Shown one piece after another: positions 1-12,089 of a DNA stretch of 64,000 nt (position 1 is its first letter; each line of letters begins with the position of its first letter). This DNA comes from Chlorella sorokiniana (Eukaryota; Chlorophyta; Trebouxiophyceae; Chlorellales; Chlorellaceae): positions 1,860,001 to 1,924,000 of the forward strand of contig CP084611.1 of assembly GCA_025917655.1 (NCBI GenBank), given 5' to 3'. The translations under genes were made by a program, and so were the position numbers. The notes beneath the pieces are model-generated. The model had not been told where the DNA came from and ran no database searches. It was given only the letters and a program-made list of their open reading frames with translations.

Positions 1-1100
1 TTAATGATACTTATCACCTGGTATGCAAGGGCTGCACCAGGTACCAAGCACAAAAAATGGTGTACCCCCTGAATCACTCCTGACCTTGAAATCCCCATCG
101 ACCATGCTGAAGCGGGCCTCCCGCCGCCCCAGAGGCAATTGAACCTGCAACAATGATGAAAAATTGTCAACAAACAGCTGCAAAATTATCCCTTTCATGA
201 ACAACAAGGTGATGCCTGGCGCGCACCTCTTCTACCTCGAGGACGGCCTCAGCCTCCAGACGCCACAGCACTGCCTGGCTGCAGCCTCGCTGGCGAATCC
301 AAACCTGCAAATGGATGGCCATTCTTCAAATGCCAGGACCTTGGCAAAAAAAATAAGACACTTGATTATCATTTGATCAGCAACGAGACTGCCATGTTGC
401 TGCGGAGCACCTACCCGGCCACTGCGGGGCTTGGCAGCCGCTCACAGCTTTCAAGGTTCGGCACAAAATCCGGCAGCTGCTCATAGCTCCTAATGACACG
501 CCAGACCTGCACAGCAGCCACCAACGTTGCACACAAGCGTGTCCATGACAATGCAGAAAATGCCCTGCCAAGGACTGCGAAGGAGCTGCAAATAGACATA
601 CCACATCCACAGGTGCTTGCACCACGGTCTCCGCCACAACGCGCCGGGCATTGCCTTGCTTGCCCGCCTCATACACCTTGACGGCGTTCTTGGGTGCAGC
701 ACCACTACTGGCTCCAGCTGCTGCTGAGCCAGGGAAGGCTGAACGTCAAGTTCGGCACCGCGCAAGGCGTCAAGGCGGCGCAACCTGGCGGCTTGGTGCC
801 TACTATGCTTGCTGGTAGCCAAGGGGTTTTCCTGATCGGCACAAATCATCATTGCAGCACACCTGAGGAGCCACCAGCCGCGGGCGGCTGCGCCTTTCTC
901 TGCCGGCTCCTTCGTTGTGGCCAAAGTTGCCAGGAATGCTGCGATTGCTGCTGCGACGGAGCTGGCTGCCCATGTGATTGTTGTCGACTGCCTGGAAAGG
1001 ACCAGATAGGCTGCAAGTTGCTTCTACAATTGCAGCCCGCAGGCCCTACCCCTTCTCGGGGAGGCCTTAGCATTACGGGTGACACTCAACGGCACGGGGA
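1..1100 (-). CDS. START/polyketide-cyclase-like protein (incomplete at left edge)
   Basis: Minus-strand exons splice to a small lipid-binding START-like (Polyketide_cyc2/COQ10-type) domain. Seen: an exon at about 602-710 reading KVYEAGKQGNARRVVAETV then QAPVDV; an exon at 415-506 reading VWRVIRSYEQLPDFVPNL; then VWIRQRGCSQAVLWRLEAEA (about 235-315) and VQLPLGRREARFSMVDGDFK ending at 85 before a GT donor. The order 'V-W-x-V-I-x-S-Y-E-Q-L-P-x-F-V-P-N-L' is characteristic of plant cyclase/dehydrase lipid-transport proteins, many plastid-targeted. A stop at 1-3 is in frame if the last donor is ignored, but a family member should continue after 'GDFK', so I infer that the gene runs past the window edge. 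The 5' exons (about 720-1100, possibly a transit peptide) are poorly resolved. The ligand cannot be told from sequence. Confidence 0.6.
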
Positions 1101-1220
1101 TCGCGATCAGCAACAGAAACCAAGCCGGTGTTCGGTGGGTTGACGACTCTTCCAGCCTGGCGACCGCGCCGGTGCTGCTGGCCGACTCTTCGAGGCTCCA
1201 CATTTTCCATTTTCCATGAA

Positions 1221-1826
1221 TGGCCACATCTTCAACCGTGCTTATCTTTCATTTCCATTGCAGGCTCGTCACACAATGGTCCACGAGCGAGTGTCGCCGC
1301 CCGCACACTGGCTGACGCAGCTAGCGGACGTGAAGCAAGCAGGTCAAGCAAGTGGCACGACAGCGGGAGAGCTTGACGATGCGGTTAGCGCTTCATAATT
1401 CAAATACGAACCGTGGTGCATGTGTGCAGCCTGCTGCGACATGCCTGCTCAACCTCGTGGCCGTCGCCGCCAGACACCAGCCATTGCCTCTGAGTTAGCC
1501 GTATATTTCCTGCTAATCACTTCCTGCTGATCAAACATAAAAAACTGCACATCGACTGCGTACGCTGTTCCTCAGTCTAGCGCTCGCCCCTGTCGGGTTC
1601 CAGTAGGAAGCTTTGCCGCTGTCGGGCAATACACAGGACATTGTGCGTTGAACTTGAGAACAAAATAGAAATCATAAGCGGTTCGCGATGAGGGTCAGAG
1701 CTGCAATCGGAGAGGCAGCGCTTGACCCAGACAGGATCGCTACCTCCACCCCTTCCTTGTCAGCCGGGCGGGTGCCATCGGTTGTCTCGCCCTGCTCGAT
1801 TGGCCCTACTTAGCTGACTGGACAGG
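1221..1826. promoter_or_regulatory. intergenic region between cyclase-like gene and LHC gene
   Basis: No convincing exon on either strand. It lies between a minus-strand gene and the plus-strand LHC gene, so it should hold both promoters and 5' UTRs. No specific motif was identified. Confidence 0.4.
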
Positions 1827-3399
1827 ATGCAAGCCTCCCTCGCCCCCAGCCGGGTCACCCTGAACAGGGCCTCCTCCCGGGTGCAGGTGGGCAGGCCCTA
1901 CCGGCCAAACCTTCAGCTGTCGGCGACCTATTTACAGCGTGTATCCATAGGGCTGACCTGCCGCGGGGGACTTCACCCTCTTTCCACCGACGGAGCTCAC
2001 CCGTCGCCACTCCTTCCAGTGGGCGTGCTTGTAGCGCACCAAGACTAGGTTCCTTGGTCTTCTGTTTGCAGGCCCGTCGCTCTGGAGTCGTCGTGCAGGC
2101 CAGCTCTCGCCCGCTCTGGCAGCCCGGCACCACCCCTCCGGCGCACCTGGACGGCACGCTGCCGGGCGATTTCGGCTTCGGTATGCAGCTTGGTGGTTTG
2201 TTGGTTGGCTGAACAAGAGTTGCTTGTTTGTGAAACGTGTCAATCTTACATTTTATGTACCTTGCCCACTTTTGCAGACCCCCTGAACCTGGGCGCCAAC
2301 AAGGAGGCCCTTGACTGGTGGGCACCACGCTGCATGTGGCGGAGTGGTGGTCCGCCCTTGGCACGGCTGCCACGGCTCGACTGCCATGGCCCACTGCCCG
2401 CTGTGCTTGTTTTGCAGGTACCGCAATGCTGAGCTTCAGAATGGTCGCTGGGCAATGGCTGGAGTTGCGGGCATCATCATCCCTGCGGTGCGTATTGAGC
2501 CGCCCAGGAGCATCAGCATCTGTTGCGCATTCTTTGACAGTTTTTGTCAGGTTGGCTATGCTCTGCTTGCTGTGACTCAAGCTTGCAATGCATGCGGTGG
2601 TCACCGCAGGAGCTGACGCGTGTTGGCGTGCTGAACGTGCCGGACTGGACCGAGGCGGGCAAGGTGTATGCCGAGAGCGAGAACGCCATCCCTTTCGCAT
2701 CCCTGCTCATGGTGCAGCTGTTTCTTTTCAACTTTGTTGGTGAGCATTGCGGGCAAAGGGCAGGGAGAGCGTTGCTAAGCAAAGCGCAGGGACGTTTCGG
2801 GTTTGGCATCAGCAGGCTGTTGGCCAACCCTGCACCCGCCCTGCCTGCAGAGATCAAGCGCTGGGAGGACATTAAGAAGCCTGGCAGCCAGGCTGAGGCT
2901 GGCAGCTTCCTGGTGAGCTCCATGGGGTGCTTGGCTGGAGGCCTGTTGCTGGCGTCGCCTGAGGTGATGAGTTGTCTCACTTGGTGTGCAGGGCTTTGAG
3001 AGCGCCTTCAAGGGCACGGGCGTGAGCGGCTACCCGGGCGGCCCCTTCAACCCTCTGGGCCTTGGCAACAGCAGCAAGGAGTCGATGGACGATTTCAAGT
3101 GGCGGGAGATCCGGAACGGCCGCCTCGCCATGGTGGCGTTCCTTGGGTTCCTGGCGCAGCACGCTGCCACTGGGAAGGGCCCCCTGGACAACCTGGCAGA
3201 CCACCTGGCTGGTGAGCCTGTTGTAAAGACTAGGCGGGTGATGGGGTGCGATGCCGACACTTCAACATGTGGTGTGCACCCTTACTCTCCCTGCCGCTGC
3301 TTGGCATCCCAGTTTTCCCTCTTTTCCTTTCTGGCTGCAGACCCTTGGGCGGTGAACGTGTGCACCAACGGCGTGAGCGTGCCCATCAACATTTTCTGA
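1827..3399 (+). CDS. light-harvesting chlorophyll a/b-binding protein, photosystem I type
   Basis: Eight exons (1827-1886, 2072-2180, 2278-2317, 2418-2487, 2610-2739, 2851-2912, 2992-3211, 3341-3399) join in one frame to 249 residues, a normal LHC length. The N-terminus [10 protein letters not shown]... with RSGVVVQAS looks like a chloroplast transit peptide. The mature part shows RPLWQPG, LPGDFGFDPLNLG, helix B chlorophyll-ligand motif [23 protein letters not shown], and helix A motif [19 protein letters not shown]. The C-terminus [17 protein letters not shown] is typical of LHCI-like antenna proteins. It binds chlorophyll and carotenoids in the thylakoid membrane and passes excitation energy to the photosystem, most likely PSI; the exact Lhca subtype cannot be assigned without alignment. 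A TGTAA signal follows at 3477-3481. Confidence 0.95.
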
Positions 3400-3476
3400 A
3401 AGGACGACTGAGCATGCGTCTGACCATGGCAGCAGCAGAGCCCAGCCTGAGAGGAAAATTCATTACACATGCAACT

Positions 3477-3481
3477 TGTAA
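3477..3481 (+). terminator. poly(A) signal TGTAA of the LHC gene
   Basis: TGTAA lies 78 bases after the LHC stop codon. This pentamer is the usual polyadenylation signal in green algae. Confidence 0.55.
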
Positions 3482-3649
3482 ACTAGTGCTTGCTGACTAG
3501 CTGCCAGCCGCCCAAATGGAGGCAACCAGCTACAACGCATCCGTGGCTTCAAGGAAAGTACCGCAGGTTTGAGCTGCCTCCTCCTGTCACAAAACCTGTT
3601 CCTGACGCCACGGAGGACAATACTTGAGGACACATGCTCACACTACACA

Positions 3650-3654
3650 TTACA
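3650..3654 (-). terminator. poly(A) signal TGTAA of PEX13
   Basis: TGTAA on the minus strand, about 17 bases after the PEX13 stop at 3671. Close for a poly(A) signal but in the right place and orientation. Confidence 0.4.
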
Positions 3655-3670
3655 GCACAGTGCTGTGTAG

Positions 3671-5117
3671 CTATTTCGACCAAAGGCTGTCCCACTGCCC
3701 TCCACCTAATGTGGCCGAGGGGATGGCATTTGGAAGGCCTGGCAAGCCGTGTGGCTTGGCAGTAGGCATATTGTTGCTGGTTTGTTGGGATGGTGTTGCA
3801 ATACCACCGCTTTTGTCGCGCGGCTTGAAACCCAGGAGGCGCAGAACAAAGCGAGCCAGTTCTCCATACAGGGAGCCAAACCTGCGTGGCAACCAGCAGG
3901 TGAACGACACGCAGACCCTATCTGCCCAAAACAAACACAGCGGCTCACCTGTCCAGCAGCTGCAGCAGTGCCGATATGAAAAAGTGGACAGCATGCGCAT
4001 TTTCATCCACGAGGAATGACAGCCGGCCAAAAAAGTGGACTACACCTGCACCCAGCAAGAAATGCCAGGCATGGAGGCTCTGATTCCGGCTGAGGGTGAC
4101 ATTTCTCAAGCAAAGCACACACCTGAGATTGCATGCAGCATGGCCTGCCATGCTGATGGCGGCTGCGGAGGAGCATTTGGGTGATTTGGATCATAAGGAC
4201 CTGCAGGGTGGCAGCTTGTTTCATCAACAAAGTAATTGGCGTGTGGTGATCAACACAAGGACGTTCCCAATGATGCTGCAGCCCTTACCCAGGCCGGGAC
4301 CAGGCATGCCATAACTGGGCCCTCCCCCGTACATGCTGTTGTTGTACATCCCACCACCATACCCTGCACTCAAAAGCCTGGCCCCATTGGCATGACACGT
4401 TGTAACCGCTTCCTGTCGGTCCGGCTCGTTACAGCGCACCTGGCCCATATGTGCTCCCGTACATCCCAGGTCTGTTGAACATACCTCCGTATCCCCCGTA
4501 CATGCTGTTTCCAAAGCCGCCATACATGCTGCTATTGTACATGGTGCCGTAGGGCCTGTGTCAGGGTAGAGCGCATTCCCTGATCGTCAACTGGGAGCTT
4601 GCAAGAAGTGCACGGCCCCTCTTTTCGAGCTTCAAGCAGGCCTTGCTGCACCTGTTATAGACTGGGGTGCCATAGCCACCCCCGTATGCTCCTCCATAGC
4701 TGGTGCTGGCTGGCCCAGCCACCGCAACACCATGACGCTCCCACGGACGTGGTGCCTGGGCGACTATGCTGCTGCCCCCGCCTGTAACAGCTGCAAGGGC
4801 GCTGGTGGTGGCTGCTGCTGGCGTCACAACTTGTCCCGGCACGCCTGCAAAAGCCAAGGTTAGTCTGTGTGCAACAACCACAGTGGAGGAAGACGCCGGG
4901 GCAGCGACGACTCCACTCCTGCTGTGCCGCCCCGCCCTACACAGTGCCTACTGCAGGGGATTGCCGCGTTCGGCGCACCTGCTGGTCGATCCCAAGGCTT
5001 TGGAAGTCCGTCTGCAGGGCTGACCCCGCTGCTCGGGACCGTGCGCTCCCAAGGTTTTGGGGAGTGCGCCCTGCGCAACACTCTGGAAACGAAGTTTAAA
5101 GAAACATCCTTCAGCAT
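3671..5117 (-). CDS. PEX13: peroxin 13, peroxisomal import docking protein
   Basis: The N-terminal exons carry SPKPWERT, LPKPWDR and PRPWERHGV, the 'KPWER' motifs of PEX13. They are followed by Tyr/Gly/Met-rich repeats (YGGAYGGGYG, MYGGGPSYGMPGPG). The conserved Pex13 core follows: DENAHAVHFFISALLQLLDR (about 3960-4020) spliced to SLYGELARFVLRLLGFKPR (about 3835-3895), and a tail ending GGGQWDSLWSK and a stop. PEX13 sits in the peroxisomal membrane and docks the cargo receptors PEX5 and PEX7 with PEX14. As in plants, no C-terminal SH3 domain is visible, unlike yeast and animal PEX13. The start is uncertain: I chose the ATG at 5117, but the frame stays open to 5264. The gene is convergent with the LHC gene and divergent from the pantothenate kinase gene. 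Confidence 0.85.
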
Positions 5118-5723
5118 GAGTTGCGTCAGTCGAAAACTATCAGGCACTCCACCGCACCTGCCATCCTCTGTGCTTGCCAGCGGGCGCCGTGCTCGCAGGG
5201 GCGTTGAAACTTGCCGCACAAGAGCCACTCTACCAAATCCAAGAGCTAGAGTCGAACACGACACGGGAGCGGAGGAGAGGTTGGTGAAGGCTCAAGCCTT
5301 GACAGAGAGAGTTCCTGCCACCAAAAGCCAAAGCGAAAGGGTAAACGGCTCAGGCCCTTGACAAAGAGAGTTCCTGCCACCAAAAGCCACAACGCGACAG
5401 GAGGGCCTGACTGGGCACTGGCTGAACCCCGAAACCATGTCCAGTCGTCGTCGAACTGCACATTGCAAATCACCGACCTACTACAAGCGGAACAGAGAGA
5501 CGGACAAAGCAGCGTTTGCTGTCCGAACCTGGATTTTTTCCACCGGCTGAAGCTCGTTGTGCTTGAAAGCTTCAACCTCCATCGTCACGTGTCCATAGAA
5601 GACTGGAAGTTTCGGCAACTCGTTCCCTGCGGCTTCTGCAGAGCTACTGTCGCCACTACCGTCGAAGAGAGGCTGTGCCACCGCCCCTAGAGCAACGCAT
5701 GCGCAAGACCTGATCACAGGCCC
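5118..5723. promoter_or_regulatory. divergent promoter region PEX13 / pantothenate kinase
   Basis: About 600 bp between two divergent starts with no exon I trust. It includes an imperfect tandem repeat (listed separately). No TATA box or named operator was recognised. Confidence 0.4.
5291..5394. repeat. imperfect tandem repeat, two units of about 45 bp
   Basis: The unit around 5291-5335 (core AGAGAGTTCCTGCCACCAAA) recurs at 5349-5394 with a few substitutions, a period of about 58 bp. It lies in the divergent PEX13/PANK promoter interval. Confidence 0.7.
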
Positions 5724-8700
5724 ATGAGCGATTCAGACGATGACAGCAATGGTTACCGCGGCCTGCATCAGCCAGCTTTGCACCTCAACTTGACAGATGC
5801 TGTGATCAGTCAGGATGCCATAGATGCTGCAGCTCCCCCGGACACTCCTGGTATGCTCGTGCTGAATGCAGCTCGACATGCGGCTGGGCCCCCAGCTTGA
5901 CAACGTATTGCATAGCTCTATGTGCAGGCTTGGAAACCGCCAGTTCGCTCATGAAAAAGGATGCGCCGTGCATTGTGCTGCCGCACCAGAGTGGCTTCAT
6001 ATCGCACATTGCTCTAGACATTGGTGGGTGGGGCTTTGTTGTGGGCCACTGCCGTCATTGACATGCAATGCTCACCTTGCTACTTGCTTGAACTTATCAT
6101 ACGTGCACCTCTTATACAGGTGGCTCACTGATCAAACTTGTCTACTTCAAAAGGACGCGATAGGGGATCGTGGCGCCACGGCTGACATCACCTCTAGAAG
6201 GCCAGCCAGAGGAGGTGTGTGCTCCTTCGCCAGCATGCAAGCGAACCTTGCGCTGCTGCCCCCTCTCCCCCGCCATCGCCCAGAATAATGAACAAGAATT
6301 GACTGAGCAGCCATTGAACGTGCACTGAGCAGCAATATGTGCTTCACAGGCAAGCTGCACTTCGTCAAGTTTGAAACATCGAAAGTGGAGGAGTGCATTG
6401 CATTTATCAAGGCCAAAGGTGGATACGGCTGCCATGACCTCCAAATCTACGTGCAGCGCTACAATGCTGTGTCAAAGTCAACTTGAGCGTCAAGTCGTCC
6501 ACATTCACTGTATGCCATATTGCAGGGCTTCATCGCAGCAATGACGGGAGTGGAATGAAGATGCGGGTGAAAGCGACTGGTGGCGGCGCGTATAAGTTTG
6601 CAGATGTGAGGATGCCTGCTTCTCCTTTGTGCAGTACATAATATTGCTGATTGGCCAACAGGAAATGGGCTCAATGTAGCTGCTACATGGCTGCAGCTGT
6701 TTAAACAACGCCTTGAACTGATCATTGAGGGCGAGGACGAGATGGCGTGCATGGTGGACGGTTGCAACTTCCTGTTGAACGCCGGTGATGACCATGACCA
6801 TGGGGCTCTTCGGCCCTTGCAAATGTCAGGCATGTGACAAGGTGCCCTACTGCTCGTTACCTGCAGTTCGACATGAGGCCTTTCAGTATGAAAATGGACA
6901 AATGAAGTTCATCGATCTGCCCACAGCAGGTGACCCCCTTGCTGGGACGGAAGTGCTGCGCTGGCTTGCAGCCTGTGCCACAGCTGGGAACGTCCACCCC
7001 CTTGCAGATCACTACCCCTATCTCCTTGTTAATATTGGCAGCGGCGTCAGCATGGTGCGAGTGGATGGAGAGGGCAAGTTCCAGCGGGTGTCAGGTGTGG
7101 TCCTTTTGCGCTTGTGCGGAGTATATCTCCCTGACTGCCACTCATAGTACGCCACTCGTAGTAGTTCTCACCCTGTTGCCCCCGTTGTACGCATGGCGAG
7201 TCTAGGTACCAATATCGGCGGAGGCACATTCTGGGGGCTCTGCAAGCTTCTTACAGGGATGGACAATTTTGATGACATCCTTTCGCTCAGCAGCGAGGGT
7301 GACAACAGCAATGTGCGGCAATGCCTCCTTCGGCCTGTTATTATCATTCGCACAAAACTAACGCGCGGCAGATACTCCACAGGTTGATATGCTTGTAGGC
7401 GATATTTACGGGGGAAGGGACTATACTGGCATTGGATTATCAGGTTTGCAACTGTCAACCTGCCTTTGAGATGTCTGCCGGATCCTTAGCCTTCTTCTTT
7501 ACCGGAAGTGCAGCCAACACCATTGCCAGCAGTTTTGGAAAAGTGATAAACCAACACAAGGTGCATGTCTGCTCTTTAAACTTGTTGCTATTTCACTGCT
7601 TGCCATTGCAAAGAGACCAGATTACTCTCTGGGGCCACCACCTCTGCAGGATCTCGAGCAGTACAGACCCGCCGACGTGGTGCAGTCATTGTGTCGCATG
7701 ATCAGCTATAACATTGGGCAACTTGCTTATCTCAATGCAAAACGGTGTGATCATTCACTTACATGTTTCAGGCAGCGACCCTTGACTATTTGTGCTTGAT
7801 GTTCACCACAATCAATGGACATTGTGGCATGCAGGTACAATTTGAATCGCATCTTCTTTGGTGGTTTTTTTCATAAGGGGCCACCCTTACACCATGGAGA
7901 CAATCAGCTTTGCCATCAGATTCTGGAGCAAGGTTGGTTGGGGTTACTGCCCAACACAGATACTTTTGCACCGTGTGCTGCACAGATTTGCTTAATGGTC
8001 GCAGGGCGAAATGGCTGCAATGTTTCTCAGGCATGAGGGCTTCCTGGGAGCAGGTGGATACTTGAAACGCAGGTGCAGTCAAAAGTGCTACCTTGCCAAT
8101 GCCTCACCAAGTTTGCATTCTCCTGCAGTGGGTGCTTTTATGAAAGTACAAGCGCTGCAAACCATGCAAGCGACAGGAACACGAGATGCGCACAAAGTGA
8201 GCTATAAGCTACTGATGCCTCGGCTGCATGTCCACAGTGGTGCTTATCACACTTGCTTGCATGCAATGTGTCTTTCTATTATCCAATGAACACAGATGCG
8301 GGCCCGCTTTGTTGAGCGCTTCAGCATGGGCGCTCCTGTCATGGGAGGCGAGGTGCATGGTCCAGCCATAACAGGTTTGTTGCCAGTAACTTGCCGGCCA
8401 AATCGGAAGTCTTTGTTTGAAAGTTTCCCCCATGTTTGGGGATGCATTGCAGGTCTGCCTGATAAAATCAGCTGGGTGGAAAAGTTTGCGGTGGTGGGGC
8501 GTCCTGCTTCCGAGGCAGCCAAGGCAGAGCATGAACGGTGAGGTTATTTGCTGTCTCCTCAACAGCAAATTGTATCCGTTTGCACACTCTGTTCATTACA
8601 CACAACCCTGCAGTGCGTTAGAACAGCAGCGGCAGCAGGCACGACGTGCCACAACAACAGCAGATGTGGGTGATGCGCTTGCAGCAGCGGCTGCAGCAGC

Positions 8701-11541
8701 AGCTCACCGCCAGCAGCAACGCATCGATTTCCACGTGGGAGTCCTCCACTTCACTCCTACCAGTGAGCCCTTCCCGCTACTGGCAGACTCAGTTGAGGTG
8801 AGCAACAGCAGGGTGTTCAAGATTGCTTGCAGGTCATCCCCTGCTGCTGCAAGCTCACAAAAGCACTCTTGTCTGTGCTCAGGTGTACAACCCTTCGACA
8901 ATTGACATCAACAATGATGCAGCGGAGCTGTCTTTCTGGGTAGGCATCCTGCAGGTGAGTGGGGCACACTCAACTTTGCTCATAGCGTATGTGTGATTGA
9001 CGTGACTTTGTGTCCCTTGCAGGATCAAATCCCCCAAGTTGTTGAAAAGGCGGCTGCAAGCGAGGGCAATACAGCGGAGGCTCAGCGGCGTGCCGCTGCC
9101 TTTGGGCGCGCTCTTGATCTGCACCTTTCACGTCTCCGGCAAGCGCCAATGCTGGCTGTCTCGCTGTTCACAATGTCATTTCAAGTTGTATGCACGCGTT
9201 CTAGTGGTGCAAACAGCCATTTACTTATTTTGCAGGAACAAGCCGGGCGCTTACGGACAGCTGGGCCTTGCTGACTTGTTTGAGCTGCGGGAGGAGTGTC
9301 TTCGGGAGTTCGGGTTTGCTGATGTTTACAGGCACGACGATGAGACAGAGCTCTGCGTGCGAGCTGTAGTCTCAGCTTTTTTTCTCCTCTCCATTGCAGG
9401 AAAGATAAGGAGCGAGAGAACAGTGCAGCTTTGGAGGTGCTGCCCGACCTGTTGACAGCTCTGGACAGCATGGCTCCAGTGCGCAGGCTCCTAGCGCTGG
9501 TGCAGGTATTTGCTTGCCAATTGAATTGTTGTGAGTCTATGTTAATGGTTGTAGTACGTTTCTAACGCAAATGCTTGAGTTTCCCATTCCAGGGTGTCCT
9601 CGCAGCCAACATTTTTGACTGGGGCGCCAAGGCCTGCGTGGATCTATACCAGGCTGCCACCATCCTGGAGATGTACAAGGAGGTAGGGCCTGTCCCTGTC
9701 TGGACGTGCCTGTTCATGCAAAGGATGCAAACCGTGCTGGCCAAGAGTTGCAGGCACGCACCAAGCTTGTTCAACGGCCCTGGCGTGTAGACGACTTTGA
9801 AGAGTTTGCAGAGGTAAGACCTGCCTTTTGAGGGCAGGAGGGGGTGCCGTCTGCTGTTTCAACAAAGTCAAGAGGAAGTGCAGGTGTGGTTCAGCAAGAG
9901 CAGCATTGGGGAGGATGAGCAGGGTGAGTTCTTGTGTGCTAACACTGAGCCACCGCTAAGGCCAAAATCACCGGGCTCAGATCAGCCCCTCTCATGCAGG
10001 CACGGTTGTGAGCCCCTACCAGAGGGTCATGATGTTTGTGGACAATGCCGGTGCTGATGTAGTGCTGGGAATGCTCCCATTTGCACGTGAACTGCTGCGG
10101 ATGGGCGCTGAGGTGCGGCCCAGCCTGCAGGAAGCAGAAGCCACATTGTGTAAAACGTGAGCATTGGAGTGCGGCACCATTTGCAGGTAGTCTTGGTGGC
10201 GAATTCATTGCCTGCCATCAATGACATCACCGCCGCGGAGTTGCGGAGCGTGAGTTAAGAAAGTGTTGCTTCACACAGCTCCTTGATGCTTGAGTCAATG
10301 CCGCTGTGTTAGCTTCCCTGCACTGCAGGTTGTTGCAAAAGCTGCAGAGGCATGCCCTATCATTAAAGCAGCTCGTGATGCAGCAGTTGCAGCGGAGGCC
10401 GCCAACGGCGGTCGTGTTCCGCCAGTTCCAGGTCTGCATGCTTGCCCACCTGCCATGCTGCCATGTTGAGATCGATTATTGACCATTTTCCTGGTAGAGT
10501 ATACTGCAGGGCATGTCGCTGTGCCACGCGTAGCCATGTCCAATGCTGGCCCTAGGACATGTGAGGGATTATTTTTAAACAAGGCTTGGCAACTGTGTTG
10601 GGCAAGCCATGCCGGGCATGCTGTTCACTCAATGTTTCACAGTTGCAGGCACTGGCAGCAGCGATTCAGCACCACAGGAGGAGCTTCCCGCTGCACGCAA
10701 TGCCGCAGGTAAGACACTATACAGCATGTGCAAGCCGCCAATCTTGTCATGTACTTTTCTGTTCATAATGCAGGTTTTGCCTTCTCTCCTGCACCGTGGC
10801 GAGGCAAGCCTATCAGCGGCGCCAAGCTGCTGGGGGCACCGCTCCCAGAAGGATCCACTCTGGCCGAAGCGCTTTCCCCAACATTGGCCAGCGCCCCGCC
10901 TGAACAGGACCCTGCAGGACCCAACAACACCAGCGGCGAGGCTGGCGAGCTCTGTGGGCGCCGAGTCGCAGCCTTGAGCATGGCAGCGGGTCCAAGAGAA
11001 ACGCCATCAAGTGTGGCATGCAGCGATGCAAGCCCGGGGCCCATTGACCAGGTGCATGACGACAGCCAAGGCAGCAAACTCTTGCAAGCGGAGCTGCGGG
11101 TAGCAGAGCAGCATGGACACCCCTCAATGCATGGTCCTGGACGCAAAGGCATGTTTGGAGAGAGCTACCCCTCTCTATGGCGTGACCCTCGGTTGTTCAT
11201 TTTGGCCAGCGGCCATGGGAGCCCGTGTTTGGACCTTCGGCGGGTCAGCAGTGACGTGGCCGATGCTGCAGCGGGCACGGACCTTGTCGTGATCGAGGGC
11301 ATGGGGCGCAGCGTGCACACCAATTGGCGCACGCTCTTCAAGTGTGATGCGCTCAAGCTTTCCATGATAAAAAATCAGCACCTTGCAGAAAAATTGTTTG
11401 GCGGGAACACGTACGTGGAGGGAGGCTGGGCTGGGCAAACTTGTGTGCCCTGCAAGCTTGCCCCGCTCGCCCAACACTGAGATCCTTTGGTGCTCTGTCT
11501 GCAGGTACGACTGCGTGTGTAGGTTTAATAAGCAGCATTAG
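5724..11541 (+). CDS. PANK2: bifunctional pantothenate kinase with DUF89 phosphatase domain
   Basis: A long many-exon gene. The start ATG at 5724 gives MSDSDDDSNGYRGLHQPALH. The kinase half follows: ALDIGGSLIKLVYFKR (ATP-binding), GGGAYKFADLFKQR, GEDEMACMVDGCNFLLN, YPYLLVNIGSGVSMVRVDG, RVSGTNIGGGTFWGLCKLL, VGDIYGGRDY, NRIFFGGFF and MFLRHEGFLGA. The second half is a DUF89/ARMT1-type metal-dependent phosphatase: NIFDWGAKACVDLYQ, MMFVDNAGADVVLGMLPFAR, VANSLPAINDITAAEL, LFILASGHGSPCLDLRRVS and DLVVIEGMGRSVHTNW. The kinase makes 4'-phosphopantothenate, the first step of CoA synthesis; the phosphatase is thought to remove damaged phosphopantetheine. This is the plant PANK2/animal PANK4 layout. Glu at 6739-6741 and Arg at 7085-7087 match the catalytic residues that animal PANK4 has lost, so the kinase is probably active. 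Stop at 11539-11541; TGTAA at 11632. Confidence 0.93.
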
Positions 11542-11631
11542 TTATCGGTGCTGCAAAGCCTGATGACTGTTTCCGTGACAAGCAACAGGTTGTTGTGCTT
11601 TGCCTTAAACTTCAGCGTGTGGCGGACAATC

Positions 11632-11636
11632 TGTAA
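11632..11636 (+). terminator. poly(A) signal TGTAA of PANK2
   Basis: TGTAA about 90 bases after the stop codon, matching the green-algal signal. Confidence 0.5.
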
Positions 11637-11901
11637 GCTTCATCGCAAAGGGCAGTCGACATCCATATGATGTTGCAGTTTGTGCTGGTGAAGCACAGCA
11701 GCCGGGTGCACATTACAGACGGGCTGGAGGGTGCTAGCCCAGGCAACATGGTTCACACCCCCAGTATCCCGGGCCGCTACCAGTGGGCCTTCCAAACTCC
11801 CCTGCTATCACAACACAGCGTATCAGCCCAGGGGGGCTCCCCTGTTCCCTGCTTTTACGAGTCGCTGCGCTTGTTGTTTATTTTTCTGACCCCTTTTGAC
11901 C

Positions 11902-11948
11902 CAACATTTCAAGAGATGAACCAACCCCAACATTTCAAGAGATGAACC
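11902..11948. repeat. short tandem duplication, 22-bp unit twice
   Basis: CAACATTTCAAGAGATGAAC followed by CA occurs twice in a row with a few bases between. It lies in the PANK2/peroxiredoxin 3' intergenic region; probably replication slippage. Confidence 0.75.
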
Positions 11949-12089
11949 AGGAGTGCCCCCTTTCCCTTTTCTAACCAACATGATCAAATCAAGCAGCTGC
12001 TTTGCAGCCAAAACACAGTGGAACAAAATATCAAAGGCTGCGCTGCTGAGGTGATTGGTTTCAGGTGTGGAGCATCAGCAAGACGCCCT

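Larger units (their letters stand above)
11542..12089. other. convergent intergenic region PANK2 / peroxiredoxin
   Basis: Holds the 3' UTRs of two converging genes, with TGTAA at 11632-11636 for PANK2 (91 bases after its stop). A short tandem duplication lies at 11902-11948. Open frames here lack any coding signal. Confidence 0.5.

Noticed and set aside
5170-5250. Possible tRNA (TTCGACTC-like and TGGTAGAGT-like boxes on the minus strand)
   Set aside because: The boxes are in the wrong order for a tRNA and no cloverleaf forms around them.
11667-11945. 92-residue plus-strand open frame after PANK2
   Set aside because: Falls in the 3' intergenic region, contains a tandem duplication and no coding signal.
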